DNA of 64,000 nt. Source: Promerops cafer (lineage: Eukaryota; Chordata; Aves; Passeriformes; Nectariniidae). This document shows, one piece after another, positions 14,001 through 24,258 of the stretch. Position numbers and translations under genes: made by a program. Each line of letters starts with the position of its first letter. Position 1 is the stretch's first letter. The notes beneath the pieces were generated by a model. That model saw only the letters and a program-made list of their open reading frames with translations. It searched no databases and was not told where the DNA came from. The DNA lies in the NCBI GenBank assembly GCA_013398275.1, contig VZSE01009483.1:2954931-3018930 (forward strand), given 5' to 3'.

Positions 14001-15751
14001 TTACTCATGAATCATCCAGTATTTTCTGTTTCCTCTTCAATTCTTAGCTTCAGTACATTTTGTAGCAATGAGTTATACTGGTAGTTCACTTGCTTATCTG
14101 CTTTTTTTTTTTTTTTTTTAATGTCAGCTTTACTCACTTTCATGTGTCTGCAGCTACACTCACTTCAACATCTCTTCAAGTCCTGTAAATTTGCAGTTGA
14201 ACTCTGAAAGTTCTCCCCAGAGTATGAGATTAGCTTGGGGAAAGGATAAATTATGCACAAAAGCATTATATTCTTATCCTGTACATAATAATGCCAGCAT
14301 AAGAGAAAAAATTGCTTATTAATGTCATATGAAGTCTAAGAGTTTTAAGAGATAGTCCAACCTGGTATCACATTCTTTTCCTCTTTTATGCTGAAGAAAT
14401 GGTGTTCTCTGATGTAATGCTGCCAATCTGCCCTTTCCATTTTCTGTTACAGGCAGACTAATTTTTATGTATCTCATGCCCTTTGGGTCTAAAATCTGCT
14501 TAGTAGTACTAAGAAGCCAAGTTTCTAGGTGCCTTTGAAATGCTAGAGAAGAGAAAGCCAGAAAGATTGTCCAGGGTTCCATTTACCTTGTATCTATTTT
14601 AAAAGCACATTAAATCAAGAGCTTAATGCACCCTTGCTAATTACTACTCGCTATAGTTAATCATAGGACAAGATGGCAAAATAGCCTACTGAATCATTTG
14701 GATAGACTGCACAAGGATTTGATCTTCTGTGGTGCTATGTCTTGAATTTCAAATTGCTTGGAAAATTCAAATCCATGATCTAAATCAGCTAAACACTGCA
14801 GCCTTTGGGTTCAGGGCTGATACCTGTGTACACAGGATAATAATCTCCTGCCTTCTCAAAAATTTTGAACACTAGCTGGCAAGTATAAGTTGCTTCAGCC
14901 ATAGGACAGAAAGCCAAATATCTACAATATTACAATGGGATATGGTATTTACCTTGACCTTGTACGCAGTTAGAATGAGGACTGACTCAAAATTCCACTC
15001 TCCCTTGTAAATGGTAAATCCGTACCTTCTAAGAATTTTGTTCTCTCTTGCATGCATGATACTAGTCCTGTGATGCCACTGCAAAGGTGGGCAAGAAAAA
15101 AGAAAACAGCCAGACACATTCTGCTGGGGTGAATCTGCTTTCATGGCAGATAACAGTGCCTTTGGATGCACTTGTCAATGCAGGAGGTACTAGAAATTTT
15201 CCTACTGTGTACAGCAGCTGGCTTACCCTAAACCTGGCCTTGGCATCACTCCTCGTGAATAACATGGGCAATTAGTGAATCTACTTTCAAAGAGCAGTGT
15301 ACACAGAATCTCTTGTTTTCCAGTTCTTCTGTAAAACAATGGCAAGTTATAATTAATAATGCATAACAGATATTACGGAGATGAACATATTTTGAAAATG
15401 GCTCAGATACTATTTTAGATGGAGAATGACTGTAATTACATCAGTTCCACACAGTATATTACATAAATTGTATTAAAGACATGGTAATTCATTATTATTT
15501 TAGTACTACGAAAAAACCCCATACACAGTTACAAGGTGTTATCTGCATTTGCATAATGATACTAGAGGAAATCTAATACTCCAGAAATGCATCCAAATAG
15601 AGCAATCTCTAAAGCATCCTGGTAACAATCCTTATATTTGCTGGAATCAGATCTCAAACTTCTTTACATACGTTCTCTGGTATTTACAACCTTTAAATCA
15701 TAGACACGAAAGTCATAATCTTCTTACAAAACATAACATAAGAAGTCTCTT

Positions 15752-15791
15752 TCACTCACTCACTCACTCACTCACTCACTCACTCACTCAC
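15752..15791. repeat. (TCAC)n tetranucleotide microsatellite, about 10 units
   Basis: Uninterrupted TCAC repeats over 40 bases followed by a short CA tail. Probably length-polymorphic. Confidence 0.97.
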
Positions 15792-16467
15792 ACACCTAGG
15801 GTCCGTCTGGGTTCATCCATGAAAACTTTTCCATATGCAAAAAAATTGGGCCTTAGAGTAGTAAAAAAAGAATCACTGATGATGTCATGAACTGAACACA
15901 GAAGAGGATGGCTACAAGGTCTTCACTGAGTTGGTGATAGGCATCTGGATGATAATAAATCCAAAAAAAGAAAGTTTGTGAAGGCCTCTTTTCCAGCAAA
16001 TACTTAATTTATCAATGTCAGCCTGACATACAGCCTACTAATCATTAGTTCAACTGACTGAATTAGCCACACATTTTTGGCTAAGGGAATGATAATGCAC
16101 TGTGCTGAATAAGGTTGCTCTATTATCCAAGGTTTAATGGTCTGAACTGAGAAATGGTTTGGTTGGAATTTGGATTAAAAACTAAAAAAACTAAAAAAAT
16201 ATGTATTGAGGATATTGGTTATATGTGATTTTCTATTGGCCTACAATTAAACTGAATTTTACATGTTTTTCCTCTGTAGATTGCTGCTGAAAATTCATAG
16301 CAAGATATCAAATAACTAGTTTTCTTCTATATTATCTAATGCAGAGCTCATTTTGCAACAGATGACACGTGAAGAAAGAGCTGAACAATGTAAAAAATAT
16401 GAGATATAAACAACACAGGAATTTTCTTTTGTCCAGGAATAGCTTCTTTCCTTTAATCAAAAAGAAT

Positions 16468-16515
16468 TCATATATATTATGAGCTTTGAAGTCATATATA
16501 TTATGAACTTTATAA
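16468..16515. repeat. 24-bp tandem duplication (two copies)
   Basis: The unit beginning TCATATATATTATGA at 16468 is repeated at 16492 with a few substitutions in its second half. Confidence 0.85.
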
Positions 16516-16616
16516 TGAAGATGAAAACACAATGATCTCCAGTACAAAACCAAGATGATTTTCCATTACATTAAAGCTCATTATAAAGTTACCTACTTTA
16601 AAACATGTTTTACAGA

Positions 16617-17530
16617 AATCATAGAACTGTTCAAGTTGGAAAAGATCTCTTAAGATCATCATGTTTAACTCAGCAGTGACAAGTGCTCCACTAAACCATG
16701 TCCCTGTGTGCCACATCTACACATCTTTTAAATACCTCCAGGGATGGTGCCTCCACCACTGCTATGGGGAGCCTGTTCCAGTGCTTGGCAACCCATTTGG
16801 TGAAGAATTTTTTTTCTAATATACAATTTAAACCTCCCCTGGCCCCATGTGAGGCCATTTCCTCTTGCCCTGTCACCTGTTACGTTGGAGGAGACTGACC
16901 CACACCCCGCTGAAAACTCCATCCAGCTCCATAGACTTATGTGTGTCTAAGGGGTGTAGCAGTTGCTGACCATTTTCCCCTGGGTGATAGGGACTTCACT
17001 CTGCTCCTCATCCCTGTCTTCCAGCTCAGAGGACTGGGTACCTGGGAAACAACCAATTTTAGTATTACAGACTGAAGCAAAGAAGGCATTAAGTACCTCA
17101 GCCTTTTTCTCAGCCTTTGCTGCTAAGTGTTCCCCTGCATTCAATAAAGGATGCAGATGTTCCTTAGCCCTTCTTTTTTTTGCCAATGTATTTGAAAAAG
17201 CATTCTTTGTTGTCTTTTATGGCAGTAGAGAGATTAACTTCTAGTTGGGCTTTTGCTTTTCTAATTTTCCCTGTCATAACCTCACGACATCCTCAGAGTC
17301 CTTGTGAGTTGCCTGCCCCTTTTTCCAAAGTGTTCCATAAGCTCTCTTTTTCTTCCTGAGTTCCAGATAAAGTTCTCTGTTTAACCAGCCCCTCTGACTT
17401 ATCTTTTGGCACATGGGGACAACCTTCCCCTTGTGGCTTTTAGATCTTCTTGGAATGTCCAGCCTTCCTGCACTACTTTGCCCTTCAGGTCTGCCTCCCA
17501 AGGGACTCTATCAACTGAACTCTTAAAAAG
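16617..17530 (-). mobile_element. Internally deleted CR1 LINE (ORF2 linker joined to 3' UTR, RT missing)
   Basis: The minus-strand copy has its 3' UTR at 16617-16910 ('aatcatagaactgttcaagt', 'gcctgttccagtgcttggca'). This is followed directly by the ORF2 region between endonuclease and reverse transcriptase (about 16915-17530; 'cattaagtacctcagccttt', 'caataaaggatg', 'gactctatcaactgaac'). The reverse transcriptase core that should lie between them is absent. A minus-strand open frame over 16947-17186 reads through the linker (FASVCNTKI). The joint is near 16905-16920. Either one copy lost its middle, or two fragments landed side by side in the same orientation. Confidence 0.88.
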
Positions 17531-19262
17531 TCTGTGCCCTATCATGCCAGGGCACATGGAGGGGTAGAGCAGTCACAGAGGAGCTGCCTCATGAGAAACC
17601 TATATGGGAACATGATGAGAGTACAGTGTTCTGATTATGTATCACATCCTTTTCTTTAATGAATCAAATATAGTGTGGAAAATACAAAGTAAAATGCTAC
17701 GGAAAAAAAAAAAAAAAAGACAATGAAAATAAGTTCACCAAAGCACTAAATCAGAATAAAATGAATGAAACCTTTAAATGTCATTTTAGTAACTACAGCA
17801 AAAATGGCCTTAACAAAAAAGAGTATGGAAAATATTAGAAAGGCCAAGCATGGGAATCTCAACGCTTGGAAAGTTTGCTCTTTGTATCTTTTACACTGCA
17901 AATTAGAGGGAAGAAGGGGCAACAGTCAAAGGCTAAAAATATGGTCTCTCAGCACAAAAAGAGCAAAAGGATTAAGAAAATGCAGAAGATGACAGCACTT
18001 GGATAAAAGCCAGTCATATAAAGATATCAGCAAAGAATAATAGAAGAGACTGGCACACATCCCGAATTAATTATGGACGATTAGTGCAGCATAGGCCAAT
18101 ATACTTGTGTTCAGAAAGCCTAAGATGTGCATAACAAAGTTCAAGAACAGCTACAAAAAAGGGAAGAAAATGTGAATTTTGGGAGATAGCAGTAAAATGA
18201 AGGCGATGTTAATTATAAATCAAAGGAAGGCACAAATATATTATTATTTCACTACACCTGTTTGTCACCTCTGTATGAACTACACAATGTCTGAATTTAC
18301 TGATTACAGACTCTACCTAAGACAGTAATTCAGTAGGTATGGAACATATTGAGACACCTCATCCTGTTACCAGGTAGATTGTCACCTGATATTCAGTACT
18401 TCTGAAAAGATACAAATTGGTGTAAGCTCCCAAAAGCTTAACTTACTCAAAATGTGAGATATTCTTACCAAACCAAGCATGTCTAACATGATGGATTTCC
18501 ATTTTTAAAATTAATAATGCTTTGTGGAGACTAACAAAAAACTTCAAATAAACTACTGCTCATTAATCAGTACTGCTTGTAAATAAGCCCAAGGCCGCTT
18601 CCATCACTTCCTCAGAAAGGGAAAAATTATCACCTTGGGTATCTTAAAACTCGGGGTAAAGTAATACATAAATGCTGTGCAGGGTAGTTCAACATACATT
18701 AATAATTGGCTACTGGGGCTACAATTAACAATTACTTACTTGGACTACAGCTCAGCTGTCATTCACATTGAGCCTGTGTCTGAAAATACCGACAGGAAGT
18801 CAAGCATTAAAATCACCTACTATTCAACTTCTATGAATAGCAAACTACCATTGCTCATTCACTTCTTTAAATTATAGCTCCTTCCTTGGCAATTATGTAA
18901 TGGATTCCAAGCTAAGAATGCTCATCTTCCTTGGATTCATTTCTTTTCTTCGTCCTTCTCAAATGCCTAATATAAGAGCAAGCCTTCTAATTTTTCATCT
19001 AAATCTCTGTTTACACTATTTAAAGTATAGCAGACTTTGAAGGGCATTTTCAGACAAACAGAAAATTGCCCCTTCCACCTCATTTGCTTTTTCTTCTGTG
19101 TGTTCAGCAACAGAATTTAGAAGAATGCATTATTATTGCTTCTGTAGAGAGTTAATATCCTTATTTTGTTATGAAAATGCTATGAAAATGTGATCAAAAA
19201 ATAGTCAGACTGTAAATCATAGACTGGTTACCTGCCTCTCTGTCACAAAGCTACATTACTAG

Positions 19263-19285
19263 AACTGAGGTCACTGACCTCAGTT
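19263..19285. promoter_or_regulatory. Perfect palindrome containing an IR1 nuclear receptor element
   Basis: Arm AACTGAGGTCA (19263-19273) and its exact reverse complement (19275-19285) flank a single C. The centre is AGGTCA-C-TGACCT (19268-19280), the inverted repeat with 1-bp spacing bound by FXR/RXR-type heterodimers. The motif is seen directly; binding is inferred. It lies about 12.3 kb upstream of the PDGFD start codon. Confidence 0.5.
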
Positions 19286-20161
19286 TTCATTACTGACTAG
19301 ATCCAATGAGGGATATAAAATAGGATCTTTCTCATGCAAATGTGACTCTGTGCTTGTGCAGGTGTGGAAAGCGTCAGCTGTAAGAATACAGTAAAAATAG
19401 GCACATCACTTCCACTTCAATTACCTAAACAAATTCCTTCTCTGTTAAAACTGTGAGATTTGATCAGAAAACATTGTTTGAATGCTTTTGTAAAATCTGC
19501 AGTAAGCCTATTTTATCTTTTAATCCAAGAAAGAGTCTGATCATTTTTTCCTTTTACAAATTGTTCTTTTCAGATCTCAGTGACTCAGCTGATTTTGCTC
19601 CAGATTAGTTTACTTTGACACCTGACTGAAGACCAGAGCTGCAGATTCTGTAGTCCTGAAGTTTTAAGCAGGGATATTTCTTTCATCAGTAATTATCTGT
19701 AGATGTCTTTGTTGAAGGTTTTGCTTAGTGTCTTAGATCTGCACCAGAACTGTGATGTCCTCAGTCTAAAACAGCTGCCTATGTATAGCATCACTATGTG
19801 ACTTTTTGTCATGCAGATCTGCATAGGGTAAATTCAGACATCAGATTGATAAATACAATTCATTCCCACCTCCAGTGACTTTTGATATAAGGTAGCTGCC
19901 AGTATAGCCACGCAAACAGCAGTTCCCCAAAAAATCTTGGTTACTCAGTGAGTAGTCCCATGGTCCTTATTTAAACTGTGGGTGGAGAACAGTAGTAATG
20001 CAAATACATCTAATAATGTGCTGAATTGGTCAGTGCTAACAGAATGACTAAAAAGTTCATGGTCCATTTCTCTTTTTCCTTCCCAAGTAAATCTGCAATA
20101 GCAATAGAGATACAATTGTAATGCCTGAATATCTACAGTGGCTGAAGATGATGCACTCTTC

Positions 20162-20178
20162 TGAAAATCAGATTTTCA
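20162..20178. repeat. 17-bp palindrome
   Basis: TGAAAATC and GATTTTCA flank a single A. Short and AT-rich. It is of note only because it neighbours the palindrome at 20200. Confidence 0.7.
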
Positions 20179-20199
20179 AAATTAGTAGGTAGTTTGGGG

Positions 20200-20223
20200 T
20201 TTGACCTTTATTTAAAGGTCAAA
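20200..20223. promoter_or_regulatory. Perfect palindrome with everted AGGTCA half-sites (ER8, twin NBRE octamers)
   Basis: 11-bp perfect arms (TTTGACCTTTA and its reverse complement) flank TT. The half-sites TGACCT (20202-20207) and AGGTCA (20216-20221) are everted with 8-bp spacing, a layout used by RAR/RXR. The octamers TGACCTTT and AAAGGTCA are each a full NR4A-type NBRE. Binding is inferred from motif knowledge. Confidence 0.5.
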
Positions 20224-20679
20224 ATCAGTTTTCTGGTGTCCTGTGGTAAAATAAATCAAGGCAGGCTCAGAACTGATGCCTCCAAAGCCCTTTTACAGTA
20301 TGTTAGATGTTTATGCACTGCCTAGGAAGGTCACAAATTCTCATACACTGTTCAGTGTGTTCATAATGGCTAATAAGGAGCTCACATGGCCTACCCCTGC
20401 CTAAAGTAAGTTATCATTGCAATGCAGCCAGAGTGACCCTACAGCAGGGCCTCTAATGCCTGATCTTACTGATTTCCCCTATCCAGGGCAGCTTCTAAGC
20501 AAGCAAAGTGCAGAAAGAAACTTAGGAAGGAAGTACAATGGTATCTAATGCTGTTTGGTGAGATCAAAAGATTTTTTGTTGCTCATAAAATATCCACAAG
20601 ACTTACATCAGGAAGATACATGAAAGACGCCTTGTAAGCTTAACATAAACTGTGTCTGAGGATCTGTGAATCGAGCAGT

Positions 20680-20727
20680 ACAATCACCTCCTGCACACAA
20701 TCACCTCTTGCACACAATCACCTCCAC
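20680..20727. repeat. 17-bp tandem repeat, about 2.8 copies
   Basis: ACAATCACCTCCTGCAC is repeated at 20680, 20697 and, partially, 20714, with one C/T change between the first two copies. Confidence 0.9.
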
Positions 20728-22568
20728 ACTGTAATTCCTGAGCTGTTTTAAGTGATCACATCACACAGTTTTCAGGGCTTCGTCAAGGTCCTTCTCCTTT
20801 TAGACAAGCCCGTAACATCAGCATGCAAAGTCATTGCCCACATGCAATGGGACAGTGCAGCCTTGCCAGGAAGAAACAGAGAGAAAACTTTGTAAGGAAT
20901 GTTAGCCTAATGAGTTAAACACTGACTCGTACTTCCATTTGTTACCTGATCATTTTGTGCAACGTGACACTGGACATATAATTGCAGTCGATATTTTCCC
21001 TATTTCTACAGTGCGAATGTTAACAAACACCTGGATAGTTTCCAGTGAAAGCCTCTGAGGATTAGGCCATTTTTGTGAAAACTCTCAAAAATAAAATGTC
21101 CTTACTAACTCCAGAGGAATGCTGAACATGGCACTGGAGCTGAGACATGCACATCGTGGACTTACTGGGCTTACTGGGCTGTCCTGCAAACTGTTGCATG
21201 CCACAGGACTGAGAAATGATGAAAGTTTCTCAGGGAGAGCTGGTAAAATTACCTACTATCAATTTGTTCTCCTTTCCTACTGTTCAACTCTCTTTTCAAA
21301 CTTTAACTGTTTGAACTGAAATGCAACATTCCAAGTGTCTGCCTCAGGCTGATGTCTTTTCATTCCCACTGAATAACTATTATACTGCTATTAAGATTGC
21401 CATGCCAAACTTTCAAAAAACATTCTGTGCAAACTTAGTTTGGTCCCTTGTGCATAGCTATTACAAAGACAACTAACACATAACTCGATCAGAGACAATC
21501 TTTTCTTACAGTCTCTGCCTCATTCAGTGCCCAAATTGATGGTCAGCACAGAAGGTAGGATTCACCTGTACCGCCTCCAGATATCTGCAGCCCTGATGTC
21601 TACAGCTGAGGCAGACAGTTTGTGTTTCCCTTAGTTTCACCGAAAAAAAAAAAAAAAAAAGGAAAGGAAAAGGTACTTCCAGGGTGCAACTCAGCTTGTT
21701 CTTAGATAGACACATTAAGCCTGTTCAAAACCTGTCAATTTTTGTCTATGCTACAGACGTATCTATGGTTAGACACAGGATTTTATTTGGCAGATCATTT
21801 GGCAGTCATTTAATTTGGGTACTACAATGTATAGTGAAGTACATCATCCCTTTTCTCAAATTTTCTCAAATGGGATTGGGGTGCAGAGAGATTAAGTTTC
21901 TGTTAGTTCTAGACACTAAGATTTATAATGCTTGGTATTATATAGCACTACACATACTCAAGAAACAGCTAACAACAACTGTTAACTTCAAATATAGTTA
22001 TGTATGCTCTGAACTTCTTTTAATGAGACTCTACTGTCTCCAGCTGGGCATCCAGAAAATGAGAAACATAAAGCTGAAGACCAGCTGTGAGAAATCTGGT
22101 TTGTGTCATCTGTGTAACAACACACAGGTGGGTGTAGAAACCTTTCCACATCACTCAACTGCCTCAGGGATTCAGTTTTCTTCAGATCCACCTCCTGCCC
22201 CACTCACTTCATAACTATAAGCACTGCAACAAATGAAGTAAAGGTTCTACAGACTATCTCCCTTTCTACTGCAAAGTCATGATTTATCTCCATTAGGTAT
22301 ATTTAATCCTCTGAAAAAAGTAGTTTTCACACATAGTAATTACAATATATACCCTACATTTGCAAAAAGGTGGCTGAATTAAGTTTCATAACAGAAATGT
22401 TCTAACTCCTGATTGGTACCTTAGATTTTCTTAAGTTAGACATCTAAGTCTGTCCTAATCATCCTTATTTGTCTTACTGAGCAAAAAGAAAGCCATTGGA
22501 AATGGGAGAAGGGCAAGGGGAACTCAATACTTCCTAAGTTAATTATGAAAATGGTGTATGAGATCAAG

Positions 22569-22592
22569 CACCCTCTGGTGGCACCAGAGGTG
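22569..22592. promoter_or_regulatory. CTCF-like motif inside an imperfect palindrome
   Basis: CACCCTCTGGTGGCAC at 22569-22584 resembles the CTCF core (CC-x-x-C-x-GG-x-GGC). The following bases continue as CAGAGGTG, so CCTCTGGTG is mirrored by CACCAGAGG, giving a near-symmetric site. Occupancy is unknown. Confidence 0.4.
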
Positions 22593-23467
22593 CCTTTTCT
22601 CTCAGACTGTAAATGGAATATACCATGTCTATGTCAGATTTAGCCCTCAAAGTTTTGTTTACCCTTCTAGATTTTGTTTTTTAAATCTATGTTTAGAGCA
22701 GATTATTTCAACATTTGTTTATTGAGTACATCAGTACTTTAAAATGTCCACAATTGCTGTAGGTGTGCACAAATCTTTCTTTTCCTTTTCTTTTTCTATT
22801 GCATGTTTTTGTCTCGTTCTGCCATTCCAGAGGTCTCTGGAGAGGCCTTGGTATTTAATTTAATACTTCTCAAATTAAAACAGAGCTCAATAAATGACAA
22901 AATATATTTTACTGTACATGCTACTTCCTAGGAATGCATTGAATTAGCATGCCTTGTTGGGTTCTCCCCCAGGAGACTGATTTAGTCTAATGATAGTGCA
23001 AGGTCATTAGCACAGTATCAGCATAAATTCTGCTTAACCAATGCCAGGTGATTAACTAGTTTGTGTTAATGCGTTGTGTGCACAAAACTGTGAACTCAAC
23101 TCCTCTGCATGACAATGTGATCTCAAGAAAGATTTGGGCAGCCTGAACGTATTCCCACTAATCTGGAACCAGAGATAAGTCATTCTCACCCATGCCCCTA
23201 AGATAAGTTGAAGACTCCCAATGCCATCCAAAGCAGATTCAAAATATTTTTTCTTAGCAAGCTGATTTCAAAACTGGATATATTTAGAAGAAAATCTTAA
23301 GTATGCTTCATGTGCTTTCTCCAATATTTATAAATCAATTACATTTGAAAATCTGGTTGCTTGTATATTTTTAATCAGTTGTATATAGGTTCTTTTTTTT
23401 TATGATCTAAAACAATCTTCCTCAAAAAAAAAAAAAAGCCACAAATGTAAACTGTAAGTGCAGAATA

Positions 23468-24258
23468 CATTTTACAACAACAAGGGTGACTGGAAGGCTC
23501 TGCACATGGGTCAGAGCAATGCCCAGTATCAATACGGACTGGAGGAATGGATGGATTGCGAGCAACCCTGGGAAGAAGGACTTGGGGATATCAGTGGATG
23601 AAAAAATGGACATGACCTGTCAATGTGAGCTCATGGCCCAAAATGCCAACCATATCCTGAGCTGCACCAAAAGAAGTGCAGCCAGTAAGGCAAGGGAAGT
23701 GTTTCCCCCCTCAATTCCCCCTTTGTGAGACCCCACTTGAAGTGCTGCATCCAGCTCTGGAGGCCCCAGTGCAAAAAAGACAGCAACCTGTTAGAGCAGG
23801 TCCAGAGATGGACCTTGAAAATGGTCCAAGGGCTGGTATACCTCTCCTATGGACAAAGGCTAACATAGCTGGCAATATTCAGCCTGGAAAAGTCTCAGGG
23901 AGGACCTTATTGACTTCCTTCAATATCCAAACAGGGCTTATAGGAAAGATGAGGGAGGCTTTTTACCAGGACCTGTAATGACAGGACAAGGGGCAATGGT
24001 TTTAAAGCAAGAGAGGGGAGGTTCAGATTGGATGTAAGGAATAATTGTTTAGTTTTTTTCCATTGTGAGGGTTGTGAGGTACTGGGACAGGTCACTGATA
24101 GAAGTTCTGGTTGTCCCAGTAAATGTTGAAAGTCAGGTTGGACAGGGCTTTGGGCAACCTGATCTAGTAAAAGATATCCCTGCCCATGGCAGGGGGGTTT
24201 CCCTACGTGATCATTATTGTTCTTTCCAACTCAAACCCTTCTATGATTCTATGATAAA
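23468..24258 (+). mobile_element. CR1 LINE fragment (ORF2 C-terminus plus complete 3' end)
   Basis: The segment starts in the C-terminal ORF2 region ('gggtgactggaaggctctgc' onward). It runs through 'gagaccccacttgaagtgct', 'tccagctctggaggcccc' and 'cagcctggaaaagtctc'. It ends with 'ctatgattctatgat', the bird CR1 terminal repeat. Frameshifts are spread over frames 23486-23728, 23676-23978 and 24065-24397, so it is dead. Confidence 0.92.

Larger units (their letters stand above)
14001..16616. other. Intergenic AT-rich stretch with microsatellites, no gene seen
   Basis: Contains a T-run (14102-14119), a (CACT)n microsatellite (15752-15791) and a 24-bp tandem duplication (16468-16515). No gene recognised. 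Confidence 0.55.
17531..23467. other. Intergenic AT-rich stretch with candidate regulatory palindromes, no gene seen
   Basis: About 5.9 kb without large recognisable transposons. It holds A-runs (17703-17718, 21643-21660), palindromes at 19263, 20162 and 20200, a 17-bp tandem repeat (20680) and a CTCF-like site (22569). A 176-codon open frame at 21684-22214 (+) has no recognisable domain. Confidence 0.55.
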
